Shown: in pieces, positions 55,698 through 64,000 of the stretch
Position numbering within the stretch: the stretch's first letter is position 1
Layout of the letters: each line of letters starts with the position of its first letter
Origin: Aggregatibacter aphrophilus ATCC 33389
Lineage (GTDB): Bacteria > Pseudomonadota > Gammaproteobacteria > Enterobacterales > Pasteurellaceae
Reading direction: 5' to 3'
Assembly (NCBI RefSeq): GCF_900636915.1
Contig: NZ_LR134327.1
Span: 1,116,001 to 1,180,000, forward strand
Length of the DNA stretch: 64,000 nt
Position numbers and translations under genes: made by a program
Notes under the pieces: generated by a model
Seen by the model: only the letters and a program-made list of their open reading frames with translations
Database searches by the model: none
Told to the model about the DNA's origin: nothing

Positions 55698-55798
55698 GTG
55701 TTTCTCCATTGTCTGGTTAAACGCCACTTCGGATTAAGTGACGGTTTATTATACTCATTTTGCTCTAAAAAAACACAATTAAATGCTTGCTAGTTATT

Positions 55799-56833
55799 TC
55801 AGATGCAAAATCTCACAGACAATGCCTCTAATTGCTGCCAGATGTCATCACTAAATTCTTGCTTAGCGCTGCGCTCGACATCAGCAAGCTGTTGGAAAAA
55901 GAGATAAAGTTTACGATAGGTTAAACGTTGTATGATTTGGCTAAATAACAGACGACGGTTTTGCCACACTTTAAGACGATCAAATTGCTCTCGTAGTTGC
56001 GCTGTCGGCAAAGGATCATCAAGTTTGGCCGGTTGTTCCGGTTTGCTGATCTCTAACAATGTCATCAAATCCCGCTGTAAGGTGCGTAACAAAATAATCG
56101 GTTGCACATCTTCATCTTTTAATCCGATTAAAATGCGACGGGCGCGGTTGCCTTTGCCGGAAAGAATCGCATCAACCCACTGAAACGGGGTAAATACGGA
56201 AGACTGCTCCACCACCGCATTCACGCGGGCAAAACTCAATTTACGGTCGGCATAAAGCAAGTCCAATAATTGCAAAGCTTGTTTCAGCGCCAGTAAATTA
56301 TTTTCATAGCTGTAGCACAAAAGTTGCACCGCATCTTCGTCAATGCTTAAACCCAAACTTTTTGCCCGATTACTCACCCAACGTGGCAACTGTTCCACAT
56401 TCGGCGTTTGACAATTCACCAATACGGCTTCGGGAGCATATTGATTAGCAGCGATAAACCATGGTTGATTTTCAGCGGTTTTAGTCAGTTTGGCTAGGCG
56501 AAAAATCGGCAACACATCAGGGTGTAACAAGGAAACGAATTCCAACAGATTTTTCTGCAAAAGTGCGGTTAGATTTTCCGGTAAATCTAAGATAATGAGT
56601 TGCTTATTGAAAAATAAGCCCATAGATTGCACACGTTCAAACAACACATTCCAGTCGGTGGAGGAATTAATTTCCAGCACCCATTTTTCGTCGAATCCTT
56701 GTTTAAACGCGGCCTGTTGAATAGCATCCTGACTTTCTTCAAGTAATAACGGATCCTCTCCCGCTAGAAAATAAAGCGCCGCGGGTTGACGCGCTAACGA
56801 GAGAGAAAGCTGTTCAGGAAAAATACGATTCAT
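55799..56833 (-). CDS. holA: DNA polymerase III subunit delta
   Basis: A 344-aa clamp-loader delta subunit. The N-terminal AAA-like domain begins QPAALYFLAGEDPLLLEESQDAI without a functional Walker A, as is normal for delta. A central linker and C-terminal helical domain follow. Delta opens the beta clamp. It follows lptE with a one-base overlap, in the conserved leuS-lptE-holA order. Confidence 0.93.
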   Translation of the reverse strand: MNRIFPEQLSLSLARQPAALYFLAGEDPLLLEESQDAIQQAAFKQGFDEKWVLEINSSTDWNVLFERVQSMGLFFNKQLIILDLPENLTALLQKNLLEFVSLLHPDVLPIFRLAKLTKTAENQPWFIAANQYAPEAVLVNCQTPNVEQLPRWVSNRAKSLGLSIDEDAVQLLCYSYENNLLALKQALQLLDLLYADRKLSFARVNAVVEQSSVFTPFQWVDAILSGKGNRARRILIGLKDEDVQPIILLRTLQRDLMTLLEISKPEQPAKLDDPLPTAQLREQFDRLKVWQNRRLLFSQIIQRLTYRKLYLFFQQLADVERSAKQEFSDDIWQQLEALSVRFCI

Positions 56834-57336
56834 TAGTTGCCATGAATTTGGTGCTGTAAGGCAACCATTTTGTTAATTAACTGACGCGCAGCCTGCTCAC
56901 GCATATCCTGCCAAATCACGTCTTTTTCTGCCGATTTTGCCAATGCTGCACGGGAGTTATCAAAGAATGTGCGATTAACTTTGGTACTGATTGGGAAGCT
57001 GTCTTTATTTGGCAATTTCACGCTGGCTTCCACTTCTAAAATCAGCTGTTTTTCCGCCTCACGGCCTTGTTTGAAAATCGATACCACTTGATCTTTGGTC
57101 GAAATTTTATTTAAGCGCAATACCGGGACATCCGTCTTATCTTCCACTAAATTCACGTTATTGAGCTGTAACTGACGACGCATGGATAAAGCCATATCAC
57201 TATAAGGGTCACTACTTTCCAATTTTAACGTTTGTAATTCTTGAGGAATCAGTTCGCCGTTTTGGAAATGAAATCCACACGCGGAAAGCGCCAACACACC
57301 GGCGGTCAACAATAAGGTTTTGATGGGTTTTAGCAT
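56833..57336 (-). CDS. lptE: LPS-assembly lipoprotein LptE
   Basis: A 167-aa lipoprotein. The signal ends in the lipobox LSAC (about residues 16-19), so Cys19 is the lipidated residue, followed by [14 protein letters not shown]. It plugs the LptD barrel that delivers LPS to the outer surface. ATG 57336 (AAGGTGAATTTT upstream) is preferred to the longer start at 57363. It lies between leuS and holA as in E. coli. Confidence 0.92.
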   Translation of the reverse strand: MLKPIKTLLLTAGVLALSACGFHFQNGELIPQELQTLKLESSDPYSDMALSMRRQLQLNNVNLVEDKTDVPVLRLNKISTKDQVVSIFKQGREAEKQLILEVEASVKLPNKDSFPISTKVNRTFFDNSRAALAKSAEKDVIWQDMREQAARQLINKMVALQHQIHGN

Positions 57337-57355
57337 AAAATTCACCTTAAAAACC

Positions 57356-57383
57356 GACCGCACTTTTACACCAAAGTGCGGTC
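57356..57383 (-). terminator. USS-pair hairpin between leuS and lptE
   Basis: GACCGCACTTT (57356-57366) pairs with AAAGTGCGGTC (57373-57383) around 6 nt. On the minus strand it is followed by GGTTTTTAAGG. It sits 16 bp after the leuS stop and may partly terminate before lptE-holA. Confidence 0.7.
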
Positions 57384-57398
57384 ATTTTCTCCATTAAA

Positions 57399-59987
57399 TT
57401 ACTGTGGTTTCACCACAACATTGAGTAATTTACCAGCCACATAAATCACTTTCACCACTTGCATACCGTCGAGGAAGCGTTTTACATTCTCATCGGCGAA
57501 GGCCATGGTTTTCACCGTATCTTCATCAGCATCTGCCGCCACGGTGACCTTGCCACGCACTTTGCCGTTGACTTGCACCACAATCAGTTTTTCATCGTCC
57601 ACCATGGCCTGCTCATCGGCTTCTACCCATGGGGCAAAATCAATGGCATCTTGATTACCCAATTCCTGCCACAAACGGAAACAAATATGCGGCGTAATTG
57701 GATATAACATTCTGACTACCGCGCTCAACGCTTCCGCCATAATGGCGCGATCTTGCTCGTCATCCAACGGCGCACGAGTCAATTTGTTCATTAATTCCAT
57801 GACCGCAGCGATGGCGGTATTGAAGGTTTGGCGGCGACCGATGTCATCACTCACTTTCGCAATGGTTTTGTGCACATCGCGGCGCAAGGCTTTTTGTGAG
57901 ATTGAAAGTGCAGTCGGATTTACAGCTGTTTTTGTCGGATTTTTGTTGTATTCAAACACCAAATTCCACACCCGAGCCAAGAAACGTTTTGCCCCTTCAA
58001 CACCGGACTCCTGCCATTCTAAGGTCATTTCTGCCGGGGAGGCGAACATCATAAATAAACGTACCGTGTCTGCGCCATATTTTTCCACCATTTCTTGCGG
58101 GTCAATACCGTTGTTTTTGGATTTTGACATTTTGGTCATGCCGGCATGTACCAATTCATGGTCTTCATCATCTACGGCTTTCACGATACGACCTTTGTCA
58201 TCACGTTCCAATGTGACTTTGGTCGGTGAGACCCAGATACGCTCGTTGGTCGGGCTGGTGTAATAGAAAGCATCCGCTAACACCATGCCTTGACACAATA
58301 ATTTATCCGCCGGTTCATCGCTATTTACCAAGCCTGCATCACGCAATAATTTATGGAAGAAGCGGAAATACAATAAGTGCATGGTCGCATGCTCGATACC
58401 GCCGATATATTGATCCACCGGTAGCCAATAGTTCGCCTCTTCGCTGTTTAACATGCCTTGTTGATATTGCGGACAGGTATAGCGGGCGTAGTACCAAGAA
58501 GATTCCATGAAAGTATCGAAGGTATCGGTTTCTTTTAATGCCGGTTTGCCTTGATAGGTCGTTTTCGCCCATTCAGGATCCGCTTTAATCGGGCTGTTCA
58601 CGCCATTCATCACCACGTCTTCCGGCAGAATAATCGGCAAATCTTCCATTGGAACCGGCACTACATCGCCATTTTCCAAGGTTAGCATCGGAATTGGAGC
58701 GCCCCAATAACGTTGACGGGAAACGCCCCAGTCGCGTAAGCGGTAATTTACTTGGCGTTTGCCTTTGCCCATGGACTCCAATTTATTGGCGATGCCATTA
58801 AACGCGGCATCAAATGCCAAGCCATCAAATTCGCCGGAGTGAACCAGTTTGCCATGTTCGGTAAAAGCTTGTTTGGTTAAATCGATCGCTTCGCCGTTAA
58901 TCGGTTCGATAACCTGTTTAATCGGTAAATGATATTTTTGTGCGAACTCAAAATCACGTTGATCGTGAGCCGGTACTGCCATCACCGCGCCAGTACCATA
59001 GTGCATTAACACAAAGTTCGCCACCCACACCGGCACTTGTTCACCGGTTAACGGATGAATGGCATAAAGCCCTGTCGGCATGCCTTTTTTCTCCATGGTG
59101 GCAATGTCCGCTTCCGCAACTTTAGTGTTTTTCGCTTCTTGAATGAACTCTGCTAGTTCAGGATTATTTTGCGCCGCAAGTGTTGCCAGTGGATGAGCAG
59201 CCGCCACCGCTACATAACTCACGCCGTAGAACGTATCCGGACGGGTAGTGTAAACCGCTAATTTCTTGTTGGTGTCTTTAATATCAAAAGTGATTTCTAC
59301 CCCTTCGGAACGGCCGATCCAGTTGCGTTGCATGGTTTTTACTTGATCCGGCCATTGTGGTAAATCATCTAAGCAATTTAGCAACTGCTCAGCGTAATCA
59401 GTGATTTTAATAAACCATTGTGGAATTTCTTTTTGTTCCACCGGGGTATCACAACGCCAGCAGCAACCTTCGTGCACCTGTTCGTTCGCCAACACCGTTT
59501 CATCATTTGGACACCAGTTCACGGTAGAGGTTTTTTTATACACCAAGCCTTTTTTATAAAGCTCCGTGAAAAACCATTGTTCCCATTTATAATATTCCGG
59601 TTTACACGTAGCAATTTCACGATCCCAGTCGAAACCAAAGCCTAAAATCTGAAGTTGTTTCTTCATATAGGCAATATTTTCATACGTCCACTTAGCCGGA
59701 GCCGTGTTATTTTTCACTGCTGCCCCTTCTGCCGGCAAACCGAAAGCGTCCCAACCAAAAGGTTGCAACACATTTTTTCCTTTCATACGTTGATAGCGGG
59801 AAACCACATCGCCGATGGTGTAATTACGCACATGCCCCATATGCAAACGGCCTGACGGATAAGGGAACATTGAAAGACAATAGTATTTTTCTTTGTTGTT
59901 ATCTTGTACTGCTTTAAAAGTTTTATTGTCCTGCCAGAATTTTTGCACTTCCGGTTCAAGTAAATCAGGACGATATTGTTCTTGCAT
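57399..59987 (-). CDS. leuS: Leucyl-tRNA synthetase
   Basis: An 862-aa class I synthetase. The HIGH-like motif is HMGHVRNYT (about residues 49-57). A CP1 editing domain with a zinc-type segment ([14 protein letters not shown]) follows, and the KMSKS motif is [10 protein letters not shown] (about 620-629). The anticodon-binding and C-terminal domains close it. The usual length is about 860 aa. It charges tRNA-Leu, and lptE and holA follow it. Confidence 0.98.
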   Translation of the reverse strand: MQEQYRPDLLEPEVQKFWQDNKTFKAVQDNNKEKYYCLSMFPYPSGRLHMGHVRNYTIGDVVSRYQRMKGKNVLQPFGWDAFGLPAEGAAVKNNTAPAKWTYENIAYMKKQLQILGFGFDWDREIATCKPEYYKWEQWFFTELYKKGLVYKKTSTVNWCPNDETVLANEQVHEGCCWRCDTPVEQKEIPQWFIKITDYAEQLLNCLDDLPQWPDQVKTMQRNWIGRSEGVEITFDIKDTNKKLAVYTTRPDTFYGVSYVAVAAAHPLATLAAQNNPELAEFIQEAKNTKVAEADIATMEKKGMPTGLYAIHPLTGEQVPVWVANFVLMHYGTGAVMAVPAHDQRDFEFAQKYHLPIKQVIEPINGEAIDLTKQAFTEHGKLVHSGEFDGLAFDAAFNGIANKLESMGKGKRQVNYRLRDWGVSRQRYWGAPIPMLTLENGDVVPVPMEDLPIILPEDVVMNGVNSPIKADPEWAKTTYQGKPALKETDTFDTFMESSWYYARYTCPQYQQGMLNSEEANYWLPVDQYIGGIEHATMHLLYFRFFHKLLRDAGLVNSDEPADKLLCQGMVLADAFYYTSPTNERIWVSPTKVTLERDDKGRIVKAVDDEDHELVHAGMTKMSKSKNNGIDPQEMVEKYGADTVRLFMMFASPAEMTLEWQESGVEGAKRFLARVWNLVFEYNKNPTKTAVNPTALSISQKALRRDVHKTIAKVSDDIGRRQTFNTAIAAVMELMNKLTRAPLDDEQDRAIMAEALSAVVRMLYPITPHICFRLWQELGNQDAIDFAPWVEADEQAMVDDEKLIVVQVNGKVRGKVTVAADADEDTVKTMAFADENVKRFLDGMQVVKVIYVAGKLLNVVVKPQ

Positions 59988-60110
59988 AAAAAAATCACCT
60001 TAAAAATAGACCGCACTTTATAGCGGGTTTTTAGCTTAGAAAATACGGCATAGAATAGCGTAAAATGGGGAAAAATAACAGAAAGTGCGGTGGGAATTTC
60101 GGATATTTTT

Positions 60111-60749
60111 TTACGGCTTAACCTGATGGCAAGTCTCATATAACGGCAATAAGCCACGAATACTCTCCGCAATAAATTGGGTGGCATCCAGCTTATCCAA
60201 CTCGTTTTTTTCCGCGTTTCGTCCAATACACCAAAAATTGTCGTCCGAACGCAACGTTAAATCCTGTTGCCTAAGTTCACTGACTTTACGGAAATCATCG
60301 TATTCACTTTCATCACCTCGCCAAATATCCAGCTCGGCAAAACGCGCAAAATCAAAATTCTCCAACCATTGGTTATATTGTTGCACGTTAATTTGCGACC
60401 GATCGGCACGATAACAATGCCAATCCAAACTTACGGATAAACGACGGCGATTTAACAACACCGACAAAATCGCCGCGGAATTGAGGTTATATTCATATTT
60501 AAAATAGGCAAAGAAATGCCCGCGCACCTGCCAACCATTCGTCCAACTTTCAATATGCGGCTTGGCAAATGGCGTACCTAACTCGGCGGCAACCTGTAAA
60601 ATCGTGGCTTTCCACGTATCCCAATGGGCCTTGTAATCGGCCTTAATACGAGGAATGTCCTGCGGACAAAATTTCTTCATTTGGGCGAATTGAAAGAAGG
60701 GAATATTGAAGAGATCGCAAGATTGAGAAGTCAGTTTAGATTGATTCAT
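60111..60749 (-). CDS. HI_0552-like conserved protein of unknown function
   Basis: A 212-aa soluble protein. Blocks such as WTNGWQVRGHFFAYFKYEYN (about residues 69-88) and SLDWHCYRADRSQI (about 106-119) mark it. It follows apaH with one gene between, and in H. influenzae the equivalent locus holds HI_0552 next to apaH (HI_0551). Such proteins have been labelled G6PD-like on weak grounds. I see no nucleotide-binding or catalytic motif that would support a dehydrogenase. It overlaps the GNAT gene by 4 bp. Confidence 0.65.
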   Translation of the reverse strand: MNQSKLTSQSCDLFNIPFFQFAQMKKFCPQDIPRIKADYKAHWDTWKATILQVAAELGTPFAKPHIESWTNGWQVRGHFFAYFKYEYNLNSAAILSVLLNRRRLSVSLDWHCYRADRSQINVQQYNQWLENFDFARFAELDIWRGDESEYDDFRKVSELRQQDLTLRSDDNFWCIGRNAEKNELDKLDATQFIAESIRGLLPLYETCHQVKP

Positions 60750-61276
60750 TTATTTTTGATCCAGTAACGTTGTGTTTCATGAAGAGTATCCTGATAAATA
60801 CCACCATTAGCCAAGATAACCTTCTGACTTGCAATATTTGTTGTATGGCAAGTCAAAAGTACATCAAAAATTGACATCTCTTTTGCCCGCTGAAGTCCTA
60901 ACCTTAATTGCTCCTTCGCATATCCTTTATTTCTAACAGACGGTCGAATGCTATAACCAATATGTCCGCCAAACTGTCTCAAGAATTCATTTAAGGATAA
61001 ACGCAGGTGAAGAAAGCCTATTGCATGCCCCTTTTCATCAAAACTAACAAATTGAACCGCAGAGACAAAACCTTCCGGTAAGTCAACTCCTTGTTCCGAC
61101 TTCAGATTACTCTCCAACCAATGCTCGTAATCAAGTTTTTCATCAATAAAACAACCATCCATTTCACTCTTATCAAGCTGAAATTCTTTAATCATTTCAA
61201 GAATAGCCATTTTATCCATTAAATTTGGACGGCGTAAAATCAGTTTCTCTTTTGTGAGGAAGGATTCATCCGGCAT
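60746..61276 (-). CDS. GNAT-family N-acetyltransferase (RimJ/RimL-like)
   Basis: A 176-aa GNAT protein. It has LILRRPNLMDKMAILEMI at the start and motif B, GFLHLRLSLNEFLRQFGGHIGYSIRPSVRNKGYAKEQLRLGL (about residues 99-140; core R-x2-GYAKE near 130-135). Relatives acetylate ribosomal protein N-termini or amino acids and antibiotics. The acceptor cannot be deduced. I chose ATG 61276; an in-frame GTG at 61285 is possible. It is co-directional with apaH. Confidence 0.85.
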   Translation of the reverse strand: MPDESFLTKEKLILRRPNLMDKMAILEMIKEFQLDKSEMDGCFIDEKLDYEHWLESNLKSEQGVDLPEGFVSAVQFVSFDEKGHAIGFLHLRLSLNEFLRQFGGHIGYSIRPSVRNKGYAKEQLRLGLQRAKEMSIFDVLLTCHTTNIASQKVILANGGIYQDTLHETQRYWIKNK

Positions 61277-61287
61277 GATAACCACCT

Positions 61288-62115
61288 TTAAAAATCACTG
61301 TAATTTTTGACCGCACTTTGGGTGAAATATTGCTTATCTTCCCAACGCAACATAGTGAGACGGTTGTTCCAAACGCAACCTGTATCGAGGGCATAAATAT
61401 TCGGTGGGGTGGTTTCATCCACTAAACTTGCCCAATGGCCAAAAACGAGATTTTCGGTTTGATACAGCGGATTATCCAAGGAGAACCAGGGTGCAAGGTT
61501 CTTCGGAGCATCCTTGATAGGCAGTTTACACGCGAAATCTAAACGATGATCCCAATAGCAAAAACGCATACGGGTAAAAGCATTGACAATGTAGCGTAGG
61601 CGATCGAGTCCTTGTAAATTTGGCGACCAACGATCGGGCTGTTCCGAATACATATTTTCAATGAGATAGAGATAATTGCCATGGCGTAGCACATTTTCCA
61701 CTTCATTAGCACAGGCTTTGGCGGTTGCTAAATCCCAATCGGGCGAGATACCGGCGTGCGTCATGACGAAATTCAGCTGTTCATTATGGATAAGTAAAGG
61801 CTGTTCACGTAACCAATTAATCAATTCAAAAAAATCAGGCGCGGAAAAAATCGGTGCAACACGATCGCGAGGCTTGATTTTTTTAATCCCAAGTGCAGTG
61901 GAAATTAAGTGTAAATCATGGTTGCCCAATACCGTGTATGCAGCATGTCCTAAGGATTTGACGAAACGCAGACATTCCAACGATTTATCGCCGCGCGCCA
62001 CTAAATCACCGGTTAAATAAAGTTTATCCTGCGCAGGATCGAAGTTCACTCGATCCAATAATATTTGTAACTCGTCATAACAACCTTGTAGGTCTCCCAC
62101 TAAATATGTCGCCAT
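61288..62115 (-). CDS. apaH: Diadenosine tetraphosphatase ApaH
   Basis: A 275-aa metallophosphatase. Metal-site motifs are [11 protein letters not shown] (residues 6-16), [13 protein letters not shown] (about 35-47) and LGNHDLHL (about 62-69). It splits Ap4A symmetrically to two ADP. It follows rsmA directly, without the apaG gene that sits between rsmA and apaH in E. coli. Confidence 0.96.
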   Translation of the reverse strand: MATYLVGDLQGCYDELQILLDRVNFDPAQDKLYLTGDLVARGDKSLECLRFVKSLGHAAYTVLGNHDLHLISTALGIKKIKPRDRVAPIFSAPDFFELINWLREQPLLIHNEQLNFVMTHAGISPDWDLATAKACANEVENVLRHGNYLYLIENMYSEQPDRWSPNLQGLDRLRYIVNAFTRMRFCYWDHRLDFACKLPIKDAPKNLAPWFSLDNPLYQTENLVFGHWASLVDETTPPNIYALDTGCVWNNRLTMLRWEDKQYFTQSAVKNYSDF

Positions 62116-62130
62116 TTTTGACCGCTCTTT

Positions 62131-62994
62131 TTATGCCTCCGAATCCATCACATCATCTTTGTTCACATCTGCTGGCGGATTATCTGCCAACCAATTCGCC
62201 AAACGCGCATAATCGGAGATACTGAGATTTTCCGCACGCGCGTTTAAATCGATGTTAAGTGCGGTCAGATTTTCCGATAAAAATAAACCCGACAAAGCAT
62301 TACGTAGTGTTTTGCGGCGCTGATTAAATGCCTGCGAACAGACGCGATTCAGCCAATATAAATCTTTCACCGGGTGTGGCAATGTGGCATGTGGAATTAA
62401 CCGAACCACGGCAGAATCCACTTTCGGTGCAGGTTTGAAGGCACTCGGTGGCACTTCCAATACCGGCATCACTTGACAGAAATATTGCGCCATAATGGTC
62501 AATCTTCCGTACGCCTTGCTGTTCGGGGCTGCACACAAGCGTTTCACCACTTCTTTTTGCAACATGAAGTGCATGTCTTGAATAATGTGGTGATATTTAA
62601 ACAAGTGGAACATTAACGGCGTGGAAATATTATACGGCAAGTTACCGAACACACGCATTTTTTGGCCTTTCTCGGCCAGATGTTCTTGTTCATAAAGGCC
62701 GGAAAAATCAAACTGCATGGCATCGGTTTCAATGACGCTAAGTTTCTGATGTAAAAACGGATGATGGCGTAAACGCTCCGCCAAATCACGGTCAAGCTCT
62801 AATACGGTCAGGCGCTCAACCTGCTCCGCCACCGGTTCGGTCAACGCGCCCAAGCCCGGGCCGATTTCCACTAAAAATTGGTTAGATTGTGGGTAAATTG
62901 CCGCCACGATATTTTGAATAACATTGTTGTCGTGCAAGAAATTTTGCCCGAACCGTTTACGCGCCGTATGGCCCAAGTGTTTTTTTGAATTCAT
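62131..62994 (-). CDS. rsmA: 16S rRNA dimethyladenosine methyltransferase RsmA (KsgA)
   Basis: A 287-aa protein with RFGQNFLHD (about residues 13-21), motif [15 protein letters not shown] (about 42-55) and the catalytic NLPYNIST (about 117-124). It dimethylates A1518 and A1519 of 16S rRNA as a ribosome-assembly checkpoint. It lies between surA and apaH; pdxA, which lies between surA and rsmA in E. coli, is absent. Confidence 0.96.
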   Translation of the reverse strand: MNSKKHLGHTARKRFGQNFLHDNNVIQNIVAAIYPQSNQFLVEIGPGLGALTEPVAEQVERLTVLELDRDLAERLRHHPFLHQKLSVIETDAMQFDFSGLYEQEHLAEKGQKMRVFGNLPYNISTPLMFHLFKYHHIIQDMHFMLQKEVVKRLCAAPNSKAYGRLTIMAQYFCQVMPVLEVPPSAFKPAPKVDSAVVRLIPHATLPHPVKDLYWLNRVCSQAFNQRRKTLRNALSGLFLSENLTALNIDLNARAENLSISDYARLANWLADNPPADVNKDDVMDSEA

Positions 62995-63042
62995 TGATGC
63001 TGTCTTATAAAAATAAAAAGTGCGGTCGTATTATAAAGCAAA

Positions 63043-63064
63043 ATCCCGACCATTGGGCCGGGAT
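63043..63064 (-). terminator. Terminator after surA
   Basis: ATCCCGACC (63043-63051) pairs with GGCCGGGAT (63056-63064) with one wobble. On the minus strand it is followed by TTTTGC, just after the surA stop. It separates surA from rsmA. Confidence 0.7.
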
Positions 63065-63069
63065 GATGA

Positions 63070-63996
63070 TTAATTTAAGTATTTAATATCTGCTCGTTTA
63101 CGCAACGCTTGCACCCAATCGCGGGCAGAATCTTGCAATTGTTGGTTCACGATTTGCTCATAAGCTTTTTGGCGATAAGCATCTTCCGTACGATCCCCTT
63201 GGCGAGTATTCGTCACCTCTAAAATATGCCAACCGAATTCTGTTTTAAACGGAGCGCTAATAACGCCCGGTTTGGTAGTACGAATGGCTTGATTAAACGG
63301 GCCGACATACATTTCCGGGAAGGCATACCCCAAGCTACCACCATTGGCGCCGGACAAGTAATCTTTGGAATATTTCAATGCAGCATCGGCAAAGGTCGTT
63401 TTACCGGCTATAATATCCGCACGAATTTGTTCAAGCTGTGCTTTAGCCTGAGCATCATTTAATAATGGATTTAATTTCAATAAGATATGACGAACTTCAT
63501 ATTGTGTATCAGAGACTTTCGCCACAGAACCTTTCGCTTTAGCCTCATCCAACATTTTCTTCGCCAATGCTTCCACTTGCTCACGAGAAATATCCACACT
63601 TTGACTAATCGCATGATTACGTACTTCAGACATCATCACTTGCTGTGCAATTTGTTGACGATAAGCACGATAACTAATGCCTTGATAATCGAGCGCATCC
63701 AATAACTGACCAAAGGTTAAGCCATTTTGCGCCGCAATGCCTTCAATGATTTTATCCACTTGGGCGTTGTTGACTTTCACTCCGGATTCTTGCACAGCCT
63801 GATCAACCAAAATATCATCAATAACTTTATTTAATGCTGCTTGTCGATTGTTGGTTTTCTTATTTAACGCGCTTTGCACCTGACTTTCCAACACAGGAAT
63901 GCCATTCACTGTCGCAACCACTTTTTCCTCAGCTTGCACATTTGCAACAAGCGCTAAAATACCTACTGCGGAAAAGAAAACTGACTTCAAATTCAT
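63070..63996 (-). CDS. surA: Periplasmic chaperone and peptidyl-prolyl isomerase SurA
   Basis: A 308-aa protein, complete though its start is only four bases from the window end. The signal peptide is about residues 1-22 (VANVQAEEK). The N-terminal chaperone domain begins VVATVNGIPVLESQV, and a single parvulin domain carries VRHILLK ... GGSLGYAFPEMYVGPFNQAI (about 168-260). E. coli SurA has two parvulin domains and about 428 aa; one domain is normal in Pasteurellaceae. It escorts outer-membrane proteins to the Bam complex. Confidence 0.92.
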   Translation of the reverse strand: MNLKSVFFSAVGILALVANVQAEEKVVATVNGIPVLESQVQSALNKKTNNRQAALNKVIDDILVDQAVQESGVKVNNAQVDKIIEGIAAQNGLTFGQLLDALDYQGISYRAYRQQIAQQVMMSEVRNHAISQSVDISREQVEALAKKMLDEAKAKGSVAKVSDTQYEVRHILLKLNPLLNDAQAKAQLEQIRADIIAGKTTFADAALKYSKDYLSGANGGSLGYAFPEMYVGPFNQAIRTTKPGVISAPFKTEFGWHILEVTNTRQGDRTEDAYRQKAYEQIVNQQLQDSARDWVQALRKRADIKYLN

Positions 63997-64000
63997 ATTC

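Noticed and set aside
60111..60749. Glucose-6-phosphate dehydrogenase label for the HI_0552-like protein
   Set aside because: No NADP-binding fold or catalytic motif of G6PD can be seen; the label in some families appears historical.

Overview
The window is chromosomal DNA from a naturally transformable Pasteurellaceae bacterium, most likely Aggregatibacter or a close Haemophilus relative. I count about 50 copies of the Haemophilus-type uptake signal core AAGTGCGGT (either strand). A complete comABCDE operon is preceded by a Sxy/CRP-S type site, and gene orders match H. influenzae (acrR-acrA-acrB; rpmG-rpmB-radC-coaBC-dut-slmA-yheU-crp; secM-secA-mutT; rsmA-apaH with an HI_0552-type neighbour). 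No rRNA, tRNA, CRISPR array, prophage or insertion sequence was found. The species cannot be fixed from sequence alone.

Layout. 1-13.4 kb, nearly all minus strand: a partial LTA-synthase-like membrane phosphotransferase, a nitroreductase, yggU, yggT, corA with a long leader, a methyltransferase, the acrRAB efflux operon, ftsN and priA. 13.4-18.8 kb: an AT-rich, USS-poor surface-glycan block with a phosphocholine (lic) cluster in the order licD-like, licA, licB (frameshifted), licC, and two oppositely oriented glycosyltransferases. It separates priA from rpmE, which are adjacent in E. coli. 19.0-22.1 kb: rpmE, then a GT25 and two GT9 glycosyltransferases, the second frameshifted. 22.1-32.8 kb: mutM, rpmG, rpmB, radC, coaBC, dut, slmA, yheU, crp, gor, rlmJ and ponA.

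32.9-39.3 kb: comABCDE-aroK-aroB-dam, the ancestral gammaproteobacterial hofMNOPQ-aroKB-dam order without damX. 39.6-41.1 kb: a periplasmic rhodanese and a DODA-type dioxygenase. 41.2-47.4 kb: an accessory island with a complete four-gene Qat anti-phage system (qatABCD: KAP ATPase, QatB, QueC-like QatC, TatD-like QatD) between gene debris. Two ~119-bp direct repeats flank it, each carrying the same terminator that closes ssb. At its left edge is an inverted pair of Neisseria-type DNA uptake sequences, which hints at a history outside the Pasteurellaceae. 47.4-64 kb: ssb and uvrA sharing a control region with a LexA box and a CRP-S-like palindrome, a MerR regulator, dciA, secM-secA-mutT (SecM ends in an IRAGP arrest motif), a small secreted protein, leuS-lptE-holA, and surA-rsmA-apaH-GNAT-HI_0552.

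Common themes are competence (com operon, CRP, USS pairs reused as terminators, ssb), surface glycan variation (two single-base frameshifts in glycan genes), and a defence island in a competence-active genome.
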